NCBI GenBank assembly: GCA_002071085.1
Contig: MWEM01000015.1
Location: 1-54,317 of the forward strand
DNA: 54,317 nt
Reading direction: 5' to 3'
From: Thermotogota bacterium ADurb.Bin062
Lineage (GTDB): Bacteria > Thermotogota > Thermotogae > MWEM01
Positions 8,271 through 16,530 of the stretch are shown here, piece by piece. A model generated the notes under the pieces. It did no database searches, was not told the origin of the DNA, and saw nothing but the letters and a program-made list of their open reading frames with translations. Numbering within the stretch: position 1 is the stretch's first letter; the number at the start of each line of letters is the position of its first letter. The translations under genes were made by a program, and so were the position numbers.

Positions 8271-8782
8271 CCCCGAAAGAAATCGCCCTTTCCGGGCTGG
8301 TCGGGGCGCTGTCGGTTTTAGCGCTTTGGGCAGCTTCCGTTTTGCCTGGGAGCCGCTTGGCCATCACGTTTTACAGCGCCTTCGTCCTGGATTTTTTGTA
8401 CGAATACACCCGGCTGCGCTGCGGCCTGTTCGTCTATCTCTGCGTGCTCTGCATCTCGTTGCTCCTCTTGCCCGGAAAAATGTTAGGCGTTCTTTACGGA
8501 CTTTACTTTGGCGGGTACGTCTCCGTGCGTCAATTCTGGCAAAAGCACCGATGGGCTTGGTTGTTTAAAGGCCTTTACCTGAACGGCGTGACGCTGCTGT
8601 TGGTCGCCGTCCTCCTCACTTTTTCCCCCGACTTGTGTGGTAGAATACGGGATATCAAGGTTTGGCAATTTTTACCCCTGATTTTCGTCTTACAAATCGG
8701 ATGGGTTTGCGTAGATTTGTTTCTCTCTTATGTGACCCGCGTTTTTTTGCGTGTGTTAGCCGACCGAGGTGCGAAGCGATAA
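8267..8782 (+). CDS. Polytopic membrane protein of unknown function
   Basis: A 171-residue protein with about five hydrophobic helices and little soluble sequence. Its ATG lies within the queA stop (ATGA overlap), so it is translated with queA. The pattern recalls small inner-membrane proteins such as those of the MreD or energy-coupling S-component size class, but no signature supports either. Being next to queA raises the possibility of a queuosine-precursor transporter; the known QueT and YhhQ motifs are not evident, so this stays a guess. Confidence 0.75.
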   Translation: MTPKEIALSGLVGALSVLALWAASVLPGSRLAITFYSAFVLDFLYEYTRLRCGLFVYLCVLCISLLLLPGKMLGVLYGLYFGGYVSVRQFWQKHRWAWLFKGLYLNGVTLLLVAVLLTFSPDLCGRIRDIKVWQFLPLIFVLQIGWVCVDLFLSYVTRVFLRVLADRGAKR

Positions 8783-8839
8783 GAAAAAGCGAAGTTCTGA
8801 TAGGAATATAGGGCACATCATATGAAGGAGGTTTTCATT

Positions 8840-10390
8840 TTGAGAAAAAGGATAGGATTGGTATGGCTGATATTGCTTACGGTGAGCCTTGTGATGGCGG
8901 CCGTTGCGCCGACAGACTTGGTAGTATCGATCAGGGAAAAAGGGGAAGAGACGGGGTATGGCGTCCCATATGAGGACCTCGAACACGAGTTCGCCTATAT
9001 GCTTCAATATTACTCACAAGACCAAAGCTTCGACCCGATCTTCGATGGCATTTTTTTGAAATATGAGATCGCCAACTTGAAGGTTCAGCGCGAGTTACTG
9101 AGCTACTACGCGATGCGGAAAGGCCTATCCATCGATCAATTGAAGCTGGAACAACAGGTGAATGAAGTGGTGATGAACGTCTCCAACGATCCGGAGACGA
9201 AACCCGAGATAGAAGCCCAGTACGGGTCGATGGAAAACTTCTATCAGTTCGTTTTGATGTACTATCGAAAGGACATGATCCGGCAGCGCGCCATCGACGA
9301 CATAGCGCCGGTGGATGAAGCGGCGATGCGTGATTACTATGAAAACAATAAAGAGTCCATCATCGCGGCCAACGAGCGCGTATCCGCGAAGCATATCCTG
9401 GTGCAAACTCTGGAAGAAGCGGAAAAGATCAAAGCCGATATCCTCTCAGGGGCGACGACCTTCGACGAAGCCGCTGCCAACTACTCACTTGACCAATCCA
9501 ATAAATACAACGGCGGGGACTTGAGCTGGTTTACGCGGGGCGATATGGTGGAACCATTTGAGGAAGCCTGTTTTACAGCGCCGCTCAATGCGCTGACCGG
9601 GCCGGTCAAAACGGACTATGGTTATCATTTGATCCTCGTTACCGGTCGACAGGTGCTTTCGAACTTTGAGGAGTTCAAAGTCTCCGAGGCTTACGAGACG
9701 GAGAAGCAACGCATACAAACGCAAGGGGTTATGGCCTGGATGCCTGACTATATGGTGGACAAACGGATCGAGTTCGTGTTTTCCGGCACGATGGGCAGTC
9801 TCAACACCTTTTCGAAGCTGTATCCCGTCGCGGCGCAGTCCGGGGATTACGCGCCCGTTTTCAGCTTCCTGAAAGACTACGTTCCCGTGGACGCGGACGG
9901 CAGGGTTTTCTTGGAAGTCTGCTATCAAAGTATGCTGGCCCGAAGCGAGCAACTCCCGCAATTGATGGACGCCGCCCAGAAAGCGGCGATGTTTCAAGCG
10001 CGGCTCGACAACTTGAAGCTCCTTTCTTTGGAGGAAGCGTACACTTTGGCCGCCCTGAGCCGCTACTATAGCCTCAACCCTTCCGATACCCGGATGGCCA
10101 TCCGCTTTTTGGGAAAGTACATTGACCAAGCTTTGGAGCTGTCTATGGACCAGATGATTATGGCTTATTACGGGAACGAGATTCGAAACGAGCTACTCCA
10201 AGCGTACCCTTATCTGGTGAGAATAGCGGAAGATTCTGCCGCCGACGTGCGGGACCGCGTGGTCGCCTTCACCTATATGATAAGGATCAACAACCTGACA
10301 GACCAGAAGCCTCTGAATAAAGGCATACTAGAACGAATCCTCGAGATCGATCCGGGGAATACGGACGTTTTGAATTTAGTGGAGCCTTAA
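8840..10390 (+). CDS. SurA-like periplasmic parvulin-type peptidyl-prolyl isomerase
   Basis: A 516-residue exported foldase. After a signal peptide (RKRIGLVWLILLTVSLVMAA) comes a helical chaperone domain (about residues 25-170) and one parvulin/rotamase domain (about 175-285) with the signatures AKHILV, FDEAAANYSLD, GGDLSWFTRGDMVEPFEEA and TDYGYHLILVTG. The last 200 residues are helical and longer than in typical PrsA or SurA. It probably escorts outer-membrane or secreted proteins through the periplasm, alongside BamA at 33272. TTG at 8840 is chosen because AAGGAGGT (8824-8831) is correctly placed for it; the ATG at 8822 would overlap that site. A strong terminator follows. Confidence 0.9.
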   Translation: MRKRIGLVWLILLTVSLVMAAVAPTDLVVSIREKGEETGYGVPYEDLEHEFAYMLQYYSQDQSFDPIFDGIFLKYEIANLKVQRELLSYYAMRKGLSIDQLKLEQQVNEVVMNVSNDPETKPEIEAQYGSMENFYQFVLMYYRKDMIRQRAIDDIAPVDEAAMRDYYENNKESIIAANERVSAKHILVQTLEEAEKIKADILSGATTFDEAAANYSLDQSNKYNGGDLSWFTRGDMVEPFEEACFTAPLNALTGPVKTDYGYHLILVTGRQVLSNFEEFKVSEAYETEKQRIQTQGVMAWMPDYMVDKRIEFVFSGTMGSLNTFSKLYPVAAQSGDYAPVFSFLKDYVPVDADGRVFLEVCYQSMLARSEQLPQLMDAAQKAAMFQARLDNLKLLSLEEAYTLAALSRYYSLNPSDTRMAIRFLGKYIDQALELSMDQMIMAYYGNEIRNELLQAYPYLVRIAEDSAADVRDRVVAFTYMIRINNLTDQKPLNKGILERILEIDPGNTDVLNLVEP

Positions 10391-10414
10391 GCGTCCGACG
10401 ATCGTTATGATCAA

Positions 10415-10442
10415 AAAAGAGCCGCGAAAGCGGCTCTTTTTT
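10415..10442 (+). terminator. Intrinsic terminator of the foldase gene
   Basis: An 11-bp perfect stem AAAAGAGCCGC / GCGGCTCTTTT around a GAAA loop (10426-10429), ending in a T-run. Confidence 0.93.
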
Positions 10443-10740
10443 GGAGCGCTTTACTGGGAGCGATTCGGGGAACGCCCCGCTTTAGTTCGACATAGTTTTA
10501 AAGAAAAAAATAGTAGAGCGGACTGCTGGACTTTGTTAGTATCGCGGGGTCCCGTTGGTTACCCCGCGATAATCTTCGTACTCTTCGCGGGGTCGAAAAA
10601 TACGCTTCTTTACTCCCTTGAAGAGTCAAATGAGCGCCAATGTTGGCTCCTTCGGGGGCCATTTTTTACATCCTTTTCTTTCCGTTTTTTTGCTCCTCGA
10701 TATTATACCCACACCGAATTTGCTACAAGCGTTTGTATGT
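10443..10740. other. Non-coding spacer with degenerate repeat and hairpins
   Basis: A spacer of about 300 bases with no credible gene. It holds a degenerate palindromic repeat in inverted orientation (GGGAACGCC... near 10468-10491, arms no longer paired), an inverted repeat TATCGCGGGGT / ACCCCGCGATA around 10549-10581 that recurs in part at 51557, and a terminator-like hairpin at 10645-10667. Confidence 0.6.
10645..10667 (+). terminator. Terminator-like hairpin
   Basis: GGCTCC (10645-10650), TTCG tetraloop, GGGGCC (10655-10660; one G-T pair), then ATTTTTT. It lies 200 bases past the foldase terminator and ahead of the next promoter, so either it is a back-up terminator or it ends a short unseen transcript. 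Confidence 0.6.
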
Positions 10741-10748
10741 GATATAAT
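10720..10748 (+). promoter_or_regulatory. Promoter of the binding-domain/HD-GYP sensor gene
   Basis: TTGCTA at 10720-10725 and TATAAT at 10743-10748 are 17 bases apart, and TGA directly precedes the -10. The string TGTGATATAAT is shared with the proS promoter. Confidence 0.7.
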
Positions 10749-10814
10749 CGGGTTGATGAGTCTGTCTGTACCGTTTTCATCACAATAATATCAGGTACGC
10801 AAGGGTGATTCCTG

Positions 10815-12887
10815 TTGGATTGTCGGCGGTTTTTTCTAGCCGTTTTGTTTTTTTTATGCGCGGTTTTTTCTTTACAGGCAAGATCGATCGTGGTCGCGGA
10901 CGTTCCTTATTATCCACCCTACATCTTTTTAGACGATCGGGGAACCCCACGGGGGATCACGGTCGAGCTTTGGCAACTATGGTCCGAAAAGACCGGAATG
11001 CCCGTGGAGTACCGTTTCTACCACACCTTGGAAGAAGCTTTCGAGGGGGTCCAACGTGGGGAAAGCGATGTGATCAACGCGATATTCTATACCGAAGAGC
11101 GCTCCCTCCTCTTTGATTTCGTCTACCCTATCGATACGGAACCGACCTGTATCTTTTTTCCGATAACCTATCGGCGGATCGACGGCCTGCGAGATTTGGA
11201 AGGGCACCAAGTCGGGGTCGTCAGCGGGGAAGCCGTTATCGAACACCTGAAAACCGTCGCCCCCGGCGTTGACCTGATCGTGTACGACGATTGGGAGTCT
11301 TTGATAAAAGCGGTATCGGAAGGACGCCAATCGGTTTTTATCTGCGACAAGAGCATTGCCTTATTCTACTTGAAGCGTTTCGGGAAAAGAGACCTGTATG
11401 CCTTTTCGAATCCGATTATGCCTCCGCAAGAGCTCTTCTGGTGCGTGAAAGCTGGGAACAAAGAGTTGAGTCGCCTTCTTCTCGCGGGTCTACAGTCGAT
11501 TTCGACCGAAGAAAAAGCGGAGCTGTTTTGGAAATGGAAAGGAGAAAAACCGCTTTCTAGAGAAACGTTAATATTGGTGATCGCTAGCGCGGTTCTCGGT
11601 CTCATCGTGATTTTTTCCATCTTGTTGTGGAACTATCGGCTGAAACGCATCGTCAAAAAATCCACCCGAGAGTTGGTCGAGGCGAAAGACCGGATCGAGG
11701 ACTACAATCGACAGTTATCGGAAAGCAATCGACAGCTTGAATCGATGAATACGCGATTGTTATCGGCCAACGAGGATTTGGTGAGCGGCAACAAACAATT
11801 AGAAGAGGCCTTACACGAGATCGCCCTGATCTCCAACAATCTCTTCGATGTCCTGGAATTGAGCCGCCAACTCTCTCGAGAAACCGATCACGAACAGTTC
11901 TTCAACCGGTTGCTCTCCCTAGGGCTGAAGATCATACCGGACGCGAGAAAGGGAAGCATCAGCCGCATCGAAGACGATCAATGGGTGTTCAAGGCGATCT
12001 ACGGCTATCCGGAATCTTTGTTAAAACTACGTATGCCCGTGAACATCTTCAAACCGGCGCCTGCGGATGGACAGATCGTGGACATTCATCGATACGATTC
12101 GGAAAGAACAGTTCCAGAACTCCTGCTGCAAACGACGGTCGGTATCAAATCCTCGCTGATGGTGGGCATCTATTCGGAAGAACGGTTTTACGGCAACATA
12201 AGCTGGGATTTCTTTGAAGAGGTGAAAGCGACCAACACCTTGATCAGAACCGGTGTCGCGCTTGGAAAGATCGCTTCCGCGCTCATCACGATCTGGGATC
12301 ATCATGGGGAACTCGAGACCTTTCAGAATACGATCATCCAAACCTTGGTCAAAGCCATCGAAATCCGCGATATCTATACGCGCGGGCATTCCGAACGCGT
12401 GGCCGTCTTAGCCCGCAAATTCGCCCAACACATCGGCGCTGACGAAAACACCCGGCAGTTGGTGTACTGGGCCGGCATACTTCACGATATCGGGAAGATC
12501 GGCATCCCCGACCTCGTTTTGAACAAACCCCTGCCTTTAACCGACGAAGAGTTTTTGACAATCCAGACGCACCCGGTTCAATCCGCGAGATTGATCGAAG
12601 AGAGCAACCTCCCCCGCGAGATCATCCCGATCGTCTTGTCGCATCACGAGCGATGGGATGGGAACGGGTACCCCCACGGGCTTGTGGGTAAAGACATCCC
12701 GCTGGAAGCCAGGATCATTTCTCTGGTGGACGCGTACGATTCGATGACCTCTACGCGCGCCTATCGGCACGCTTTGAGCACCGAGCATGCCTTGGAAGAG
12801 ATCATGCGAAATTCGGGCGCCCAGTTCGACCCGACGTTGGTCCGCGCCTTCCTCGCGATGTTCGAGCGAAAAGAGGCCTCTTCTTAA
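10815..12887 (+). CDS. Membrane sensor: SBP_bac_3 domain, GAF, HD-GYP c-di-GMP phosphodiesterase
   Basis: A 690-residue sensor. A signal peptide is followed by a periplasmic amino-acid-type solute-binding domain (about residues 23-245; YYPPYIFLDDRGTPRGITVEL), a transmembrane helix (about 253-276), a coiled coil (to about 345), a GAF domain (about 350-490) and an HD-GYP domain (from about 500). The catalytic residues are present: GHSERVAVLA, HDIGKIGIPD, THPVQSA, HHERWDGNGYP and DAYDSMTS. HD-GYP domains hydrolyse cyclic di-GMP, so binding of a periplasmic ligand probably lowers that messenger. TTG at 10815 follows AAGGGTGA. No diguanylate cyclase is in the window. The binding domain resembles the one fused to the symporter at 51950. 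Confidence 0.93.
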   Translation: MDCRRFFLAVLFFLCAVFSLQARSIVVADVPYYPPYIFLDDRGTPRGITVELWQLWSEKTGMPVEYRFYHTLEEAFEGVQRGESDVINAIFYTEERSLLFDFVYPIDTEPTCIFFPITYRRIDGLRDLEGHQVGVVSGEAVIEHLKTVAPGVDLIVYDDWESLIKAVSEGRQSVFICDKSIALFYLKRFGKRDLYAFSNPIMPPQELFWCVKAGNKELSRLLLAGLQSISTEEKAELFWKWKGEKPLSRETLILVIASAVLGLIVIFSILLWNYRLKRIVKKSTRELVEAKDRIEDYNRQLSESNRQLESMNTRLLSANEDLVSGNKQLEEALHEIALISNNLFDVLELSRQLSRETDHEQFFNRLLSLGLKIIPDARKGSISRIEDDQWVFKAIYGYPESLLKLRMPVNIFKPAPADGQIVDIHRYDSERTVPELLLQTTVGIKSSLMVGIYSEERFYGNISWDFFEEVKATNTLIRTGVALGKIASALITIWDHHGELETFQNTIIQTLVKAIEIRDIYTRGHSERVAVLARKFAQHIGADENTRQLVYWAGILHDIGKIGIPDLVLNKPLPLTDEEFLTIQTHPVQSARLIEESNLPREIIPIVLSHHERWDGNGYPHGLVGKDIPLEARIISLVDAYDSMTSTRAYRHALSTEHALEEIMRNSGAQFDPTLVRAFLAMFERKEASS

Positions 12888-12912
12888 AGTCCGTCGCTTT
12901 CTATCTAAAAGC

Positions 12913-12976
12913 AAAACACATACCGAACCGAAGTTCGGCGCTTCCTTCGAATATTCCCGTCTTCGAATATTCCCGT
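12913..12976 (+). repeat. Cluster C: diverged palindromic repeat with 16-bp tandem duplication
   Basis: CCGAACCGAAGTTCGG (12923-12938) is one direct copy of the palindrome family with altered ends (ACATACC before it, GGCGCTTCC after it). It runs into two exact adjacent copies of CTTCGAATATTCCCGT (12945-12960 and 12961-12976). Each 16-mer holds the palindrome GAATATTC. Confidence 0.8.
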
Positions 12977-12983
12977 TTTCGGA

Positions 12984-13013
12984 TTCACTTTTTTTCTTGT
13001 GTTATGGTATAAT
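12984..13013 (+). promoter_or_regulatory. Promoter of the Phd-like/ABC ATPase operon
   Basis: TATAAT at 13008-13013 with TGG directly before it; weak -35 TTCACT at 12984-12989. The 16-bp tandem repeat lies immediately upstream of the -35. Confidence 0.65.
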
Positions 13014-13049
13014 ATGATCAGAATTATGGTCATCACGGAAAGGTGAACG

Positions 13050-13334
13050 GTGAGAAGGCTATCCGATTTGGAGTTCTACACGCTTGCAGACGCGAAAAGG
13101 GAGTTCTCTGAGGTCATACAAAAAGCGAAAGAGCAGGAGATCGTCATCACGAAGAACGGCAAACCTGCGGCTATGATCGTGGATTTCCGGCGATATGTCA
13201 AAATTATGGACTTCCTTTCGGAGGTGTACGACCTGTTTCTGATGGACATCGGGCTCTGCGCGCCCGGCTTTCCTATGGAAAAGCGCGCGTTAGATGAGCT
13301 GCTCCTGAATACCAAAGACGACCGAGGGGATTGA
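13050..13334 (+). CDS. Phd/YefM-family antitoxin-like DNA-binding protein
   Basis: A 94-residue protein with the Phd/YefM N-terminal fold: TLADAKREFSEVIQKAKEQEIVITKNGKPAAMIVDF is the diagnostic stretch (about residues 11-46), including the KNGKP turn. The C-terminal half, which normally wraps the toxin, is present but unlike known ones to my eye. No toxin gene follows; the next gene, 43 bases on, is a sugar-transporter ATPase. It may be an orphan antitoxin or a regulator recruited to control that ATPase. GTG at 13050 follows GGAAAGGTGA. Confidence 0.85.
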   Translation: MRRLSDLEFYTLADAKREFSEVIQKAKEQEIVITKNGKPAAMIVDFRRYVKIMDFLSEVYDLFLMDIGLCAPGFPMEKRALDELLLNTKDDRGD

Positions 13335-13377
13335 AGAGAGATCGATGTGATCTTGAACATACACGGGAGGTAAAAGA

Positions 13378-14490
13378 ATGGCGCAAGTCATATTGGAGAA
13401 TGTGACGAAGAGTTACGACGGGAAAGAAAAGGCTGTGAACGACGCTAATTTTGTAGTCGAGAATGAGGAGTTCGTGGTTTTATTGGGTCCGTCCGGGTGC
13501 GGTAAAACGACCACTCTACGGATGGTTGCCGGTTTGGAGGAGATCACCTCCGGGACGGTCAAAATCGACGGACGGGTTGTCAACGACGTTGAACCTAAGG
13601 ACCGGGATATCGCGATGGTTTTCCAGAACTACGCGCTCTATCCGCATATGACGGTGTTCGACAACATGGCTTTTGGCTTGAAGTTGCGCAAATTCCCGAA
13701 AGCAGAGATACAAAGCCGTGTACAAGAAGCCGCCAGGATTCTGAGCATCGAGCCCCTGCTCGACAGAAAGCCGAAGCAGCTTTCGGGAGGACAACGGCAA
13801 CGGGTGGCGGTCGGAAGGGCGATCGTCCGGAACCCAAAAGTCTTTTTGTTCGATGAGCCCCTTTCGAACCTGGACGCTAAATTGCGGGTTCAGATGAGAA
13901 GCGAGCTGAAAAAGCTACATCACAACTTGAACGCCACCATTATTTATGTGACCCACGACCAAATAGAGGCTATGACGATGGCGGACAAGATCGTCATTAT
14001 GCGGTCGGGTCTAATCCAGCAGATCGGTGATCCGCACCAGATCTATAACGAACCGGCCAACGTCTTTGTCGCCGGCTTCATCGGTACGCCTCCTATGAAC
14101 TTTGTCAACGGAATAATCGTACAGAGAGAGAACGCGCTTTACGTCCGCGAAAAGGCGGGAGGGTTCGCACTTCGCATTCCGAAGGAGATCGCGCCTAAGG
14201 TGGAAGAATGGATAGAAAAAGACGTTATTTTCGGTATTCGACCCGAAGACCTCTACGATAAGCTCTTTGCAGTGGGCGAAAAGGATGTCGGCAACATCGT
14301 CGTCGCCGACGTCGACGTCACCGAACCCTTAGGTAACCAAACGATTCTTCACTTGAAGGCGGGGGAGACCTTCATCGTGGCGAGCGTCAATCCTCAAACA
14401 AAGGCCAAAGAAGGAGAGAAGATCGATGTCGTCATCGATATGAACAAGATGCACCTCTTTGATCCCAACACCGAAAAGGCGATATTTTAA
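13378..14490 (+). CDS. MalK/UgpC-type carbohydrate ABC transporter ATPase
   Basis: A 370-residue ATPase of the CUT1 sugar importer class. Walker A is GPSGCGKTT, the Q-loop lies in VFQNYALYPHM, the ABC signature is LSGGQRQRVAVGRA, Walker B is VFLFDEPLSNLDA, and the H-loop is VTHDQIEAM. The C-terminal 130 residues form the OB-fold (TOBE) regulatory domain. No permease or binding protein is adjacent, so it probably serves several sugar importers encoded elsewhere, as known for MsmX and MalK-type shared ATPases. ATG 13378 follows GGGAGG. It is probably cotranscribed with the Phd-like gene and ends at a strong terminator. Confidence 0.95.
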   Translation: MAQVILENVTKSYDGKEKAVNDANFVVENEEFVVLLGPSGCGKTTTLRMVAGLEEITSGTVKIDGRVVNDVEPKDRDIAMVFQNYALYPHMTVFDNMAFGLKLRKFPKAEIQSRVQEAARILSIEPLLDRKPKQLSGGQRQRVAVGRAIVRNPKVFLFDEPLSNLDAKLRVQMRSELKKLHHNLNATIIYVTHDQIEAMTMADKIVIMRSGLIQQIGDPHQIYNEPANVFVAGFIGTPPMNFVNGIIVQRENALYVREKAGGFALRIPKEIAPKVEEWIEKDVIFGIRPEDLYDKLFAVGEKDVGNIVVADVDVTEPLGNQTILHLKAGETFIVASVNPQTKAKEGEKIDVVIDMNKMHLFDPNTEKAIF

Positions 14491-14550
14491 GATTAAAAGC
14501 CTTTTCTGCTCGGGTGCTCTGTTCCTCGCGTTTTATTCCCAGAATGATGC

Positions 14551-14580
14551 GGTGTCGCCAAAGACGGCGACACCGTTTTT
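14551..14580 (+). terminator. Intrinsic terminator after the ABC ATPase gene
   Basis: GGTGTCGCC (14551-14559), short loop, GGCGACACC (14566-14574), then G and five T. It lies just before the glutamine amidotransferase gene, whose ribosome binding site starts immediately after. Confidence 0.92.
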
Positions 14581-14593
14581 AGAGGAGTGTCCT

Positions 14594-15319
14594 ATGTGTA
14601 GAATGTTAGGTGTGATCTCTTCAAAACCGCAACGAATCGGCTTATGGATCCCTGCGTTGGAGATCCAGGCGAAGACCGGAATGCATCACCCTCACTCGGA
14701 CGGTTACGGGGTAGCTTTTTACAAAGACCGTACACTACACCTCCGGCACGAGGTTCGCCCCGTTTGGGAGCGGAGCCCAATCGTTAATGAGGACGAGACG
14801 GGCACCTGTTTGGTGATGCACGCGCGAAAAGCCAGCAAAGGCGCGACGACTCTCGACAACGTCCAACCGTTCTACGCGCGTTCGGACGATTGGCAGCTCG
14901 TTTACTGTCATAACGGCACCGTTCGGGACATAGACCGACTAGACGGGAGTGAAGAATTTCTAGAAAAAGGTCTGTCGGATTCGGCCGTGATGTTTCATCG
15001 GCTGATCGATTCACTTCCTTTCTATGACGACTTGCCCGCTTGTATGATGGCCCTGATTTTGGAAGTCGAAGGCCAGTGTCGTAATTGGACCTCGCTCAAC
15101 GCGCTCTTTTCAAACGGCACTTCTCTAGGCGCCGTGAGATCGTGCGCCGTCGAGGAGGATTACTATACCCTCTATGTCGGGAGGGGAGCGGATCACGCCG
15201 TGGTCTCCACCGAGCCCTTCGGGGCTTACGAATGGGCACTCATCCCGAACCGTACGTTGTGGATATTTGGAGAGGGGCAAGAACGTTTCATCGAATTGGA
15301 CCGCGGCGCCGTCTTATGA
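14594..15319 (+). CDS. Class II glutamine amidotransferase (GATase_4/YafJ type)
   Basis: A 241-residue protein that starts MCRMLG, with Cys2 as the predicted Ntn nucleophile once Met1 is removed. Other family marks are HSDGYGVAFY, the arginine segment VMHARKAS and the CHNGT loop that shapes the glutamine site. Such stand-alone domains hydrolyse glutamine or act on small gamma-glutamyl compounds; the best known relative, EgtC, belongs to ergothioneine synthesis, but none of its partners is here. ATG at 14594 follows AGAGGAG and is required for Cys2. It overlaps birA by four bases (ATGA). Confidence 0.9.
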   Translation: MCRMLGVISSKPQRIGLWIPALEIQAKTGMHHPHSDGYGVAFYKDRTLHLRHEVRPVWERSPIVNEDETGTCLVMHARKASKGATTLDNVQPFYARSDDWQLVYCHNGTVRDIDRLDGSEEFLEKGLSDSAVMFHRLIDSLPFYDDLPACMMALILEVEGQCRNWTSLNALFSNGTSLGAVRSCAVEEDYYTLYVGRGADHAVVSTEPFGAYEWALIPNRTLWIFGEGQERFIELDRGAVL

Positions 15320-16116
15320 CTCCGCGTGAGAACCGAACGCCGTCCGTTCGCTATTTCGACACGTTGCCGTCCACCAATGACTACCTTCGCGAGCGGTGGC
15401 AAGAAGAAGACGACTGGCTAGTTGTCCGGGCCGGTTGTCAAACGAAAGGCCACGGGCGGCTGCAAAGGCCTTGGGCCTCTCCATTGGGAGGCCTTTGGTT
15501 TTCTATTTTATTCAAGAATGCCGGGGAAACGCCCTCTCATTATCAACGGTTGCTGGGAGTCTCCGCCTTGCGAGCGATAGAGGCTATCGATGGGGAAGCC
15601 GGAGTTTTTTCCGACCTGCCGAGAACAGGGAACGGTAAGGGATTCAACATTAAGTGGCCGAACGATATCGTATACACGAACGGGGGTCCCGGTGTTCTGA
15701 AGGTCGCCGGTGTACTGCAAGAAAATCTTATTCTAGGTGAAGCGAAGGCCTATATCGTGGGTATCGGCATCAACGTGAACAACCCCATCCCACCCGAACT
15801 CCAAGGAAAAGCCGTATCCCTTCGGGTCCTTTTCTCCAGGGATGTGTCGATAGAAGACCTGTTTCGGGCCATTCTTCAAGAGGTGTCTGCCTGGCGTTCG
15901 GACGCGCCCGGCGTTCTTCATTTATGGCGCCAAAGGTCTTTATTACAGCGAGGATCTTTGGTGGAGATTTATGCGGAAGCGGAGGGCGTCTCATTTTCCG
16001 GAGAGGTCGTCGAGACCCCGGTGGAAAGCATCGAAATCCTCTGTTCGAACGGGCAAAGGCGGAGGTTTTTCGCCGGCGAGGTTCGACTCCGCGCCCTGAC
16101 CCCTACGGGCGGGTAG
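15316..16116 (+). CDS. birA: Biotin--[acetyl-CoA-carboxylase] ligase
   Basis: A 266-residue biotin protein ligase that makes biotinyl-5'-AMP and attaches biotin to a carrier lysine. The biotin/ATP loop reads KGHGRLQRPW in place of the usual GRGRxGRxW, KWPND is intact, and VGIGINVN and the C-terminal SH3-like domain follow. There is no N-terminal helix-turn-helix, so it is a class I, non-repressor enzyme. Its ATG lies in the stop of the amidotransferase gene, so the two are coupled. The altered loop is worth noting but lies within family variation. Repeat cluster D follows directly. Confidence 0.93.
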   Translation: MTPRENRTPSVRYFDTLPSTNDYLRERWQEEDDWLVVRAGCQTKGHGRLQRPWASPLGGLWFSILFKNAGETPSHYQRLLGVSALRAIEAIDGEAGVFSDLPRTGNGKGFNIKWPNDIVYTNGGPGVLKVAGVLQENLILGEAKAYIVGIGINVNNPIPPELQGKAVSLRVLFSRDVSIEDLFRAILQEVSAWRSDAPGVLHLWRQRSLLQRGSLVEIYAEAEGVSFSGEVVETPVESIEILCSNGQRRRFFAGEVRLRALTPTGG

Positions 16117-16129
16117 GGGGTATCGCACT

Positions 16130-16400
16130 TCTGGGCGCGCCTGGAAACGCCAACTTTTAAGTTGGCATGTTTTGGTTTTTTTGAGAAGTCATCGCGGCGT
16201 AAGCGCTTCTTCTTTTCGCGAAGGCGCGATACGCTTTTGTCTGGACTGGGCGCACCGTAAAAGGCAGAAGGTGTATTGCGAGACTTCGTTGGCTGGGCGC
16301 GCCAACTTTTAAGTTGGCAGGCCTTTCCTGAGAGTGTCCGTGAAAATAAAAGACATACCAAACTAAAGTTTGGCGTTCCCAGGGCGTTCCCAGGCGCTTT
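16130..16400. repeat. Cluster D: three palindromic repeats before proS
   Basis: Hairpins at 16149-16166 and 16301-16318 are inverted (GAAACGCC or GCGCGCC before, GGCATGT or GGCAGG after); 16357-16374 is direct (ACATACC before, GGCGTTCCC after) with arms AAACT/AGTTT. A separate 17-mer, CATCGCGGCGTAAGCGC (16190-16206), recurs in reverse complement at 51690-51706. Tail units CGTTCCCAGG follow the direct copy. Confidence 0.9.
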
Positions 16401-16487
16401 CGGGCGGTGCTCCCGGAATGGCGTATTCGCCTTCTCTTCCGGCCGCTTCCTTTTTCCCTATTTTCAAACATATCCGCTCGGCGGTTG

Positions 16488-16496
16488 TGATATAAT
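16488..16496 (+). promoter_or_regulatory. Extended -10 promoter of proS
   Basis: TGA plus TATAAT (16491-16496) with no strong -35. The leader is about 30 bases. Confidence 0.6.
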
Positions 16497-16530
16497 TCTG
16501 AAAAGTTGCTCCCGAAAAGAGGTGAAGGGT

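Noticed and set aside
10407..10742. Open frame after the foldase gene
   Set aside because: It runs through a strong terminator and a second hairpin and has no family resemblance or ribosome site.
16157..16471. Open frames in the pre-proS spacer
   Set aside because: They consist of palindromic repeat sequence; similar translations recur at other clusters.
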